A stretch of DNA of 64,000 nt from Chlamydomonas sphaeroides (lineage: Eukaryota; Chlorophyta; Chlorophyceae; Chlamydomonadales; Chlamydomonadaceae). Where the stretch lies: contig BDDC01000139.1 in NCBI GenBank assembly GCA_001662425.1, positions 35,261 to 99,260 of the forward strand, given 5' to 3'. The position numbers were made by a program, and so were the translations under genes. Positions 55,859 to 64,000 of the stretch are shown in pieces (position 1 is the stretch's first letter; each line of letters begins with the position of its first letter). The notes under the pieces were generated by a model, which saw nothing but the letters and a program-made list of their open reading frames with translations, was not told where the DNA came from and ran no database searches.

Positions 55859-58421
55859 ATGCTCTCCCGGCTTCAAGCAGGGCTCCGGCCCACGGCCCAG
55901 CGTATCGCTATGGCCTTTGCTCCGCAACGGCCTGTCTCGGTGGTGCTGCCTGCCCGTCAGCTGGTCGCCACAAGTTACTCCCGTCGCGGCGAGGTTGAGG
56001 AGAACTGGGAGATGCTGCGGTCATCGCCAAGCGACTGGTGAGGAACTGTGGTATGCCGGGAGCTGCTATCGCGTCTCGCCTCTCGCGGTTGCGACCTTGG
56101 CCGCCAGACGTTTGCACCCTCGCCTTGTCGACATTGGCCTGCGATCTGGACCTATTTCAAACAGCAAATGCTGCATGCATTCCTGGGCTAGTGGCAGCGG
56201 CGTTGCTAGCCTTGGCGCGATCCCGCGTCTCCTCCGATACCACCACCATGCTCTCGAGCAAACCGCATGGTTATGCCCGCCCCATACCGCCTTGCAGGTA
56301 CGATAACCGTGCTCGTAAGACCAACCCCAAGCAGCCCGACTTCGTGCGCAAGGACGACCGCAACGTCGCCATCTGGGTTGACAGTGAGTCCCGCCGGGCG
56401 CCACCGGTTACGAGCGGGGAAATCTTATCCCGGGCGTCGTCGGCTGCATGCGATTCAGCAGCATGCGTATCGGTGCCACGGACCAAGGCTTTCTCTGCCC
56501 TTTCAGGGTGGGCCAGCGCCCTGCGGTGCCAGCGTAGCAGCTGTCCTCCCCGCATCCGTGACAGGGCTCATGTCGCAACCGCCCCCAGGCCGTGACACGC
56601 CCGAGTGGGCCATGGATGTGCTCTCCGAGCTGGATCAGGCGCGCGCCCAGCGTGCCCCTCGTGAGGGTGGGTTCCAGCGCGAGGGCGGCCAGCGCGAGGG
56701 TGGCCGCCGCAATGACGACGCCAAGCGCCAGGCTGAGGTGAGAATTCTGCCATGCCGAGTGGAATCTGCTGCTCCCTTGCCGAGCGACTGCACCGCCAGC
56801 AGCGCCGCCCCACGCAGCTTCCCTCACCTTCACGATTTATCCTCCTTCCTGCAGGCGGAGAACTGGGAGGCCCTGCGCAGCTACCCTGATGCCTGGTGAG
56901 ACTCCACCCTGCACGCACTGCCTGCCGCGGCCCAAGCCTAGGCCACATTTATGTCGGCCGAGTCTCTTCGTGTCCCAGCTTATTTTGCGTGCTGCTTTTA
57001 CTTCAGGTACGACAACCGCGCCCGCAAGAACAGCGAGCGGCAGCCAGACTTCGTCCGCAAGGACGACCGCAGCTGCGCCCTGTGGCTGGACAGGTGGGCG
57101 CTGTGTCTCGGGGCGGCTGGGGTGGAGGGGCCTGGCGTCATGCGCTCGACACTCATTGTAGGGTTTTGCTGGTCAGTCACTGTGTGGGTTGATCCACTCT
57201 CTGCCGCACACTCCGAGCGCTCGCGTTACCGTGGCCCTCCCTCCTCGCGCGCTCCACTGTCCACAACCCACAGCTACAACGCCCCTGAGTGGAAGGAGGA
57301 CCTGATTGCCGAGCTGGACGCGCGCATGTCGCAGCGCCGCGAGCAGCGCGGTGAAGGCCAGCAGGGAGGCGAGCGTGACTTTTCCCAGCGCCGGGAGGCG
57401 GAGGCTGCCAACTGGCTGGCGCTGCGCGCCAACCCCGATGAGTGGTGCGTGTGCTTGGGGCCATTGCGCCGGCTGCAGCGAACGCCAGGCCTCAAATCTC
57501 GCGTGCACGCTTTGGCCGTGAAGCCAGGTACCGGTCCCTGGAGTACCGGTCCCGGATGTTACCTGCTATCCTCCTCACACCTCAATTTCCCTTCCCTAGG
57601 TTCGACAACCGCAACCGGAAGACCAGTGACCGCCAGCCCGACTTTAAGAACAAGGCCGACCGCATGCAGGCGCTGTGGGTGACGTCTCGCGACGCGCCCG
57701 AGTGGCTGAACGACCTGCTTGCGGAGCTGGACGAGCGCCGGAACCAGCGCCGCGAGCAGCGCATGGCCGAGGGCGGCCAGCCGCCGATCGACCGCGAGGC
57801 GCGCCGCCAGCAGGAGGCCGCCAACTGGGAGGCCTTCCGTGCCGCCCCGTCGGAGTGGTGAGCTGCCTGGGGGACGCTTCGGGGCGGGGGGGGGGTACTC
57901 GCGGATGCACTCGGCACGCAAGTTGCTGCCGCCGAATGTGTTGCGCTGCTCACCTGTGCCACGTGGCCGTTGAGACACTCCCAACCTCGACAGCGTGGTC
58001 GGAAGTCTCAGGCGCAGTCCCTGATCACTGCCGCCCGGCCCTTGGGTCACCCTTGCTGCCCGGCTCGTGCCCCAGGTTCGACAACCGCTTCAGCAAGACC
58101 AACGAGAGGCAGCCCGACTTCCGCAACAAGGCCGACCGTCAGCAGGCCCTGTGGCTCACAAGTGAGCTTGGGATGTACCTATGTAACGCACAGCCATCAT
58201 AGCTGCGGCCGTTGTTGTTGCAGTCAAGGCAACTCCGCTGCCTTGGGAAGCACTCCAGGGCGAGCACTGCCTGTCGCTGGCACACGCACGAGCTCGCGTG
58301 CTGCGTACCTGCTGTGCTGACACGTAGCGCCCATGTCCCCATCCTGGCGGCAGGCCGCGACGTGCCGGAGTGGGTGGGCGCCTTCCTTGCGGAGATGGAT
58401 CAGGGCAGCGGCGCCTACTGA
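55859..58421 (+). CDS. RB38: RB38/RBP40-type chloroplast RNA-binding protein, four 70-residue repeats
   Basis: Nine exons (55859-56037, 56298-56383, 56589-56737, 56855-56895, 57007-57093, 57274-57444, 57600-57857, 58076-58161, 58354-58421) give 374 residues. Residues 1-45 (MLSRLQAGLRPTAQRIAMAF) look like an organelle transit peptide. Four repeats follow at about 48-110, 139-203, 225-290 and 311-374. Each has the pattern NWE-x-R-x5-W(Y/F)DNR-x2-K, QPDF, K-x-DR, LW, PEW and LAELD. Chlamydomonas RB38 (RBP40) has four 70-residue repeats, binds U-rich RNA and acts in translation of photosystem II mRNAs such as psbD; the match in repeat number, length and transit peptide supports the name. The spacer after repeat 1 is Arg/Glu/Gly-rich (REGGQREGG). 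No breaks seen. Confidence 0.85.
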
Positions 58422-58433
58422 GCGCCGGCCAGA

Positions 58434-58438
58434 TGTAA
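58434..58438 (+). terminator. TGTAA motif close to the RB38-type stop
   Basis: TGTAA lies 13 bases after the stop codon, unusually close. A second TGTAA at about 59259 would give a more typical 3' UTR of some 840 bases. Confidence 0.3.
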
Positions 58439-59487
58439 ACGGATCGGAACCGTAGCTGTGGCGAGCATGTGGTCCGCTGTGATGGCGACTAGCAGGACGG
58501 AGGTGCCGTGTGGTGCCTAGTGGGCCGGATCTGTGTCTTGGCGGGGTACCTACAGTTTCGTGTTTGGTGGTTTCTCTCGCTGTATCGAGGGGCTGTGGCT
58601 CGCTGTTTCGAGGGTTTGTGGTGGCACGCAAGGCGTTTGGTCCCGGGTATAATGAGCACGAGTTCGGTTTGCGGCTGGGCGGTTTGGCCAAGATTAACGG
58701 ACAGTGTGTTACGCGGACATGCGTGTTATCAAGCGCGCATGCGTTTTTGGTGGTGTGCTGACCTGTCGAGGATGGGGAGAGGCTTCCGTCGCATTGCACC
58801 ACATGCAAGTGCACTGTACGGTATGCTTAGTGCAAGGCTCCTATCTGCGGCCGCATCGCTGCAGATAGCATATGCAAGACCCTTGGCCATCGCAAGCTAC
58901 CCCGTGCCGTGCGGATGGGGGATGGACTCGTGGGTTCTGGCCCTTGCTGAGCCGTGTTAAGGGCGTGAGCTGTGTGCGCCGCGACTTTGTGAGCCGTACG
59001 CCGTGAGTTGACAGCGCCAACCACGATGGCAGGGCAACGCAGGAACGCGCAGCTGAGCCTCCGCCCGAATGGGTGCCTCGCATTCTTGTCATGTGGCCCT
59101 GACACTACCGTGACGTCTACTAATCGAGATCTTCAGTCCCTTGTCGGGCTAGATGCATGTTGCGCAGCAGCATATGCGCTGGTCCTGGCGAGCACAGTCG
59201 CTCCTTGGTTGACCGAGTGGCTTTTGTTGGGCTCGGGCTGGGCCGGCGGCTGCGGCTGTAAAGCCCCTGCGTTTCTGTCGAGCCCCCCAGAGCGGAATGC
59301 AGCAGGATCACAGCCACGCCCCTTTCACCGCACTGCTCCAAAGCGGCGGCTCCTCCGCACCCCTGCCTCGCTCCAGGTGCTTCCCACCCTTGATCCAGCA
59401 CGCGGGTGGCGGGTTCCTCCTGAGCAGCTGCACAGCCAGCCGCCATGGTACCAGATGGTACGAGCACCATCACGTCTCCTTGTGCTT

Positions 59488-59492
59488 TTACA
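59488..59492 (-). terminator. TGTAA polyadenylation motif, four-helix membrane-protein gene
   Basis: It reads TGTAAA on the minus strand, 458 bases downstream of the stop, a normal distance. Confidence 0.45.
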
Positions 59493-59949
59493 CATCGACC
59501 CTCGCCTCTGGCCCGCAGCCCGCCTCCCCGCGTGCGATTGTGACGCTCCGACAACAGCAGCGCGGTAGCCGAGCATGTCGCACTCGGGGTTTCCAAGTCA
59601 TAACCAGCGTGAACGTCACTGAAGGTTCGTACAGTAGGGGAGGTCACACCACGCCGGCGGTCACGTCTTCTCGTGCAATGGCCTGCCACGCCTACAGGTA
59701 ACATCATTGCACGCAGTACTGCCGCAGAAGCACAGCGTTGGCCAGCGGGTCCACCTGACCGCGGAAACACTCCGACCCCGCCTCCTGCCCCAGCCCGCAG
59801 CCCAATCTTCTTGCCGTCGACCCACTTGACGCCGGTGCTGCTACAGCCCACGCAGCCGCCCGTCTTGCGGTGCGCGGCAGCCTCACCGATGCTGCACTGT
59901 CGGCCTTGCGGGGCCCAGCGCCGTGCTCTCCGCCAATGTGGAAACCGTT

Positions 59950-62099
59950 TCAGGTCCGCCAGCTGACCTTGGTCTTGCTCTTCCAGTCTGAGTCTGCGTG
60001 CGAGTAGTTGCCGTACTTGGCAGCCATCTTGCTGCGCACCTGAGGGGTGGGTCGAAGGCGGTGATGGGCACGCCAGTGGGCCGGCTGAGCCATGTCGCTA
60101 TGCGACCGATGGCGCAACGTGTACTCGACAAATCGCAATGCATGCCCGCGAAGCGCGGGCCATTCTCGCGGCAGCCCGCACCTCGTTTAGCCCCCCGCCG
60201 CCGCCCGACCCAACTAGAAAACCTACTTTGTCATAGGCGCGCTCGCCCATAGATTTGCTCTTGCTCGTAAACTTGTCTATCTCTTTCTGCAGAGAAGACA
60301 AGTTGGTGCTCCGCTGCTCTGCCGTCTCTGGGTCAAAGGCGTCATACGGCTGCTCCTCCTGAGGAAGGAGACGGCCGTGGCCAAGAGGCGTAGCGCATGT
60401 CAGTACCGCACCCCTGCATCAGCAATGCAACCCGATACCCTTGTGACCGGCATTTCCCGGTGTTGTTGAACCCCGCTATGTATGCGCGCACGTGAGATGC
60501 GAGAGCTGCCAAACACCCGCTCGCCTTGATGACGAATCGTAGCAGCACCGCCATGACAAGGGTAAAGAGCTGTGTGGGTGCCATGGGTGGGCATGGGCCT
60601 GGTTATAGCTGTGTCTCAACGACACCCATGTGAGCCTGCGTGAGTCAGCAGCTCGCTGCAACGGTCTCCCGCACCTGCACCAAGATGAAGCCAAGCAGCA
60701 CCCATCGCGCCACACTGAGCTCCTTGGCGACTGCAGGGCGGCGCGGGGCGGGGCGGGGCAGGGCCGAGGCAACTACTCGATTCGGCTACAACGGTGAGGC
60801 GTCTGAGCGATTGGCAATTGACGGAGAGGTGTGGAGGCAACCAGCGCGTGATGTCAACTCCTTGGCGACTGCAGGGAGCCAGGCGGGGGTAGGTCCAGGC
60901 GAGGGCGGCGCACGCCGCCTCAGTGCGCAATCACGCCACCGACACGCAGGAAGGACGCGTTTTGATATCGCAGCCAGCCCGATGGCAAGAGTCTGGGCGC
61001 TCTTTGCGTGGCTGGCCACATCGGGGGATGCGCGACTTGTCGGCAGCACTGCGGACTGCACCCCGGTACGATGCAGGTGTGCGCACCTTCATCATACTTC
61101 GCCTGATCCTTCTTGGGGTCCTCGATGGCCTTCGCGACAGACTCGAAGGCGAAGAGCAGCGCCAGCACCAGCGCGATTTGCAGGACCAGTGAGAAGCCGC
61201 CACAACCCAGGAATCCCATGAGCACCCTCTTCTGCGGTGTGCAAGGGAGTCATGGGGCTGTATGTCAAGCATGTTTGTGGGAAGGCAGCCACTAGCCCCA
61301 GCTCAAAGACCTATGCCAAACATGCACCGCCTGTGCGCCGAGCACGTAGTAAGCACCATCTAGGACGCCCATAGCCAGGGCTTGCCTTGTTGTAGCTGCC
61401 CCAGAAACCCATCAACGCGGCAAGGAGGTTGAACGTGCCGAGGATCACAAACTGTGGGTTGCATCGGGGGAGGTTGGGTATCCGTCAGGGCCACTCAGGG
61501 GACGGCTAGCAAGACAGATACCTGCGACCGCAGCGCACGGGCGCTATGATGCCCAGCTCAGGGACCACATAGAGCCTGCTGTGCTGGGTAGCTCAACAAC
61601 ATGCCCCGGATCATGGCCGACGGCTGTGATGGGGGCTGCGGGGGGCCGAGCGGGGGTTGGCCTGGGCAAGGCCAACCGGTACGCACCATGACAGGGGCAA
61701 AATCCTTTGGTGGATTTTGTATCTTGCAGCCAAAGATGATGAGCGCCACGCCTGAGGGCGCACCGACAACCGAACAGCGTCGGCCTCTGCCTACTACAGG
61801 GTAGAAGCCAAGACGCCGGGCGCGGCACGCAAACATAGCTCGCGTACCCTTTGGCCCCGCCCTTGCACGCAAAGTACAGCTATGGGAGGTGATGTCGTGC
61901 AAACCGGGGGCGTTCGCCAGCTTGGCGCCCCGGCCGGCAGGCGCATACAGCACGCGTGCCGAAGCCCCCGCCGTCGGCGCTCTGACACGTTCTTCCCAAC
62001 AAGTCACCTGATATGCTCCTGTGCCGCGCAGCCCCTGTTTCCCCGCCCCCGCCTATCGCGCTCGCCTATCGTGAGCGTGAAGAAGATGGAAATCCTCAT
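59950..62099 (-). CDS. Four-transmembrane protein of tetraspanin-like layout
   Basis: Nine exons (62099-62066, 61751-61687, 61583-61539, 61451-61386, 61231-61087, 60730-60675, 60569-60525, 60358-60227, 60039-59950) give 225 residues. Four hydrophobic helices are clear: RISIFFTLTIGVALIIFG, FVILGTFNLLAALMGFWG, GFSLVLQIALVLALLFAF and WVLLGFILVQLFTLVMAVLL. The last is completed only when two exons are joined. A charged loop (ESVAKAIEDPKKDQAKYDE) separates helices 3 and 4. The polar C-terminal tail starts EEQPYDAFDPETAEQRS. The spacing recalls tetraspanins, but the loop is short and lacks the CCG motif, so the family is uncertain. Introns 1, 4 and 7 require GC donors. The last exon could splice once more and end KTKHR instead of KTKVSWRT. 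Confidence 0.7.
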
Positions 62100-62985
62100 G
62101 ATTATGCCCGATGCCCGGGCGCATGAGCAAGTTACGGTTGGCATTCTTCACGGAGCGCTCTCCAGTGGAATTAATTCAAGTTGGCTCCGGCCGTCAGGGC
62201 CGTCGTCTCGTTCGGTAGCAGCGTGCAGGTCCTTCCTCAGACGTCCGTTGACCAAACCGCGAATGTCCTCTTGATATATCGCTGCGTATAGTACACTACA
62301 TAAGGGTTGCGGTAGTCGCGGGTTGCGTGCTTAGCAGTCCGCAGCGCAGAGAAGCTGAGCAATCCACAGTGGGCAAGAGGGTTTATCGTAGGTGCGCGTC
62401 GTGTAGGCTCTGTGAGTATTGGCGAGAGCGCGCAAAATGAGCTGCGTTTGCTTCACTCGGACTAAGTGTGCTGGAGACTTCTCCCCGCCTTCCCCGCCCT
62501 GCGAGGGCCCTGCGACTTCCGCCAGGGCCCCCGCGCCCCAGTCACAACGACACGGCCGAGGCAGACACGACCGAGGAGGTTATAGCGAGTCTGATTCGCC
62601 ATGAGCGTGACCCCCCCACGCTTTCTGCGTGCTTTCGATGCTGTGTGCGCCTGAGACGTGAGGGCGCCTGCCCCTGCGCACGCCCCTGCGTCGCCTGGAC
62701 ACGTCCCAGCCTCCGCTTCGCCAACCTGTCCCCAGACCCTACATCTCAAATGCATCACGGGGATGCAAAGGGATGCGCTGCAGCTCCGGGGCTTCGTTGC
62801 CATGACCTACCCCTACCTACCTGGCACGCTCGCCACGCAGGTCACGGGTCGATCATGCCCGATCTTCGGTGCCTCGGTGCTCAAACCATATCACGCCACA
62901 TGCTGTGACATCATATGACATTGTACATTGCCTCGAGATTATGATGAAGGGAGGTCGACGTCGCTCAGGACGTCGCTAGTTGGCG
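62100..62985. other. Divergent promoter region
   Basis: About 890 bases between the starts of the membrane-protein gene (minus) and the zinc-finger gene (plus). AT-rich spots such as TTGATATATCGC (about 62272) and 62880-62945 are candidate core-promoter elements. No coding segment recognised. Confidence 0.4.
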
Positions 62986-64000
62986 ATGGCGCAGCCGAAG
63001 CAGCTCCAGAAGCAGCTCTACAAGACTAAGCTCTGTCAGAGCTGGACTAGCACGGGCACATGTAACTACGGAAGCCGCTGCTTGTACGCCCACGGCGCCG
63101 AGGAGCTGCGGCAGTTCAGCGTGCAGTCGTCGCCACCCAGCGTAAGCAGCGCCCCCCGGGCCCCGAGCGCTAGCGCATTAGGCCCCGAGAGCTAGCGCCT
63201 GCTTCAGCCGCATGGCGCATTCCAGAGCCAGCGCTACATTTGTCGGGGTCATACGGTCGCTCTGCCTCTTGCGCCCGAGGGCATCGGCGGGACGCAGCTA
63301 GCTGGAACATGCTTCCCCTTCCCCTCCCCACGCCAGGCGGCTGCGCGGCACAGCCCGGGCGGCCCGCCACCTGCCGCTACGTCTTCCACCCATGGCGCTG
63401 CCCCTGCTGCGCATGTGCCGCGTCTGAACCCCTCGCCCAACCATGCACCGGTAGTAGGGCTGGCGGATGCTCTGGGCAGCTACCGCGCTTGTCACCACCA
63501 CGCCTGCGCCCCCGTGGACCACTGCCACCAGTCGTTGCCCCCCTCGCTCCCACGCCAGGTGTGCCGCCACTTCAAGGCAGGCAACTGCCACAACGGCGAC
63601 CGCTGCAGCTTCAGTCATGCCATCGGCAAAGGCACGGGCGCTCCGCCGCCGCCTGGGGGCAGCCCCGGCGCTCCGCCGCACGCCGCTGCGCTGCCGGGGG
63701 CTGCCGCACCCAAGCAGGCCGCTGGGCCCAGGCAGGCAGCCTCCCGCGCGGTGACGCCGGCGGTGAGCTTGCGGACCACGGGCGTGCGGGCGCGAAACGT
63801 CCAACACCACCACGCTCCGCAAGCCCATGGCGGCCGCGCGTGTGCGCGCCGCTCGGCAAGCTTCCAGGTTTTGATGCGGGTCGGGCTCACACCTCCCCCT
63901 ACTCCGCGCCCTGGATCCCGCAGGATACCGCGCCCATGTCACCGCCCCCGCCCCCGCCGCCTCCGCCCCCGCCGCCTCGGAGCCCGGCTGCGTCCGCTCT
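62986..64000 (+). CDS. CCCH zinc-finger protein, 3' end beyond the window
   Basis: Exon 1 (62986-63141) encodes 52 residues. It contains a tristetraprolin-type finger C17-x8-C26-x5-C32-x3-H36 (KTKLCQSW, CNYGSRCLYAH) preceded by the YKTKLC lead-in typical of RNA-binding CCCH fingers. Exon 2 starts at 63337 and is Ala/Pro/His-rich. A second finger (VCRHFKAGNCHNGDRCSFSH, C-x7-C-x5-C-x3-H) starts at 63559. The 108 bases before it (63451-63558) are either an intron or in-frame coding, since both readings are open. Exon 3 ends at 63750 and the next exon begins at 63924 with a run of about 12 prolines. Paired CCCH fingers usually bind AU-rich mRNA and control stability; that role is inferred from the family. 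The spacing of fingers is wider than in tristetraprolin. Confidence 0.8.

Larger units (their letters stand above)
58422..59949. other. Convergent 3' regions of the RB38-type and membrane-protein genes
   Basis: It contains the 3' UTRs of the two flanking genes. TTACA at 59488-59492 (TGTAA on the minus strand) is 458 bases past the membrane-protein stop. On the minus strand near 59880-59810 a short frame reads HRKTGGCVGCSSTGVKWVDG, but it has no supported splice connection. No gene called. Confidence 0.45.

Noticed and set aside
59704..59886. Cys-containing frame (GGCVGCSS) as a last exon of the membrane-protein gene
   Set aside because: Splicing to it from KTK gives an immediate stop (HR then TGA), and the unspliced exon already ends at 59950. 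No evidence that it is translated.
63451..63558. Treating the segment before the second CCCH finger as definitely coding
   Set aside because: It begins GTAGTAG and ends CCCACGCCAG like an intron and is open in frame, so sequence alone cannot decide.

Overview
The window is nuclear DNA of a green alga, most likely a volvocine or other chlamydomonadalean. Signs are very high GC, many short introns in nearly every gene, TGTAA polyadenylation motifs downstream of stops, and a gene set mixing flagellar and chloroplast functions. Two runs of N (32328-32739 and 45126-45486) show it is a draft scaffold. Gene models below were built by hand from conserved protein segments, splice sites and reading-frame continuity. 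Complete models close in frame unless noted.

Layout. 1-962 (-): 5' part of an ankyrin-repeat gene. 1830-4675 (-) and 5896-7630 (-): two unrecognised Ser/Pro/Ala-rich proteins. 8418-9992 (-): degenerate Fanzor-type (TnpB-like) element. 10343-13744 (+): beta-gamma subunit of the SnRK1/AMPK kinase. 15596-16217 (-): 90-residue protein of unknown role. 16607-40005 (-): one 23-kb gene of about 59 exons for an axonemal dynein heavy chain, best matched to the inner-arm I1/f 1-alpha chain (DHC1, DNAH10 class). 41073-42980 (-): geranylgeranyl diphosphate synthase. 44269-45652 (+): second Fanzor-like element, cut by an N gap. 46168-49452 (+): SAPS-domain regulatory subunit of a PP6/SIT4-type phosphatase. 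50841-54213 (-): STN7/STN8-family thylakoid kinase. 54455-54715 (-): third Fanzor-like fragment. 55859-58421 (+): chloroplast RNA-binding protein with four 70-residue repeats (RB38 type). 59950-62099 (-): four-helix membrane protein. 62986-64000 (+): CCCH zinc-finger protein, cut by the window edge.

The genes do not form one pathway. Several concern chloroplast control (thylakoid kinase, RB38-type protein, isoprenoid precursor synthesis), energy signalling (SnRK1) and ciliary motility (dynein). The most unusual content is the set of three relics of one Fanzor family. One keeps the RuvC-I motif, two keep the zinc ribbon, and two share a conserved non-coding 3' flank of the kind that carries the guide RNA in such systems. 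Other unusual features are six introns that appear to use GC rather than GT donors, and clear exon-by-exon duplication in the RB38-type gene.
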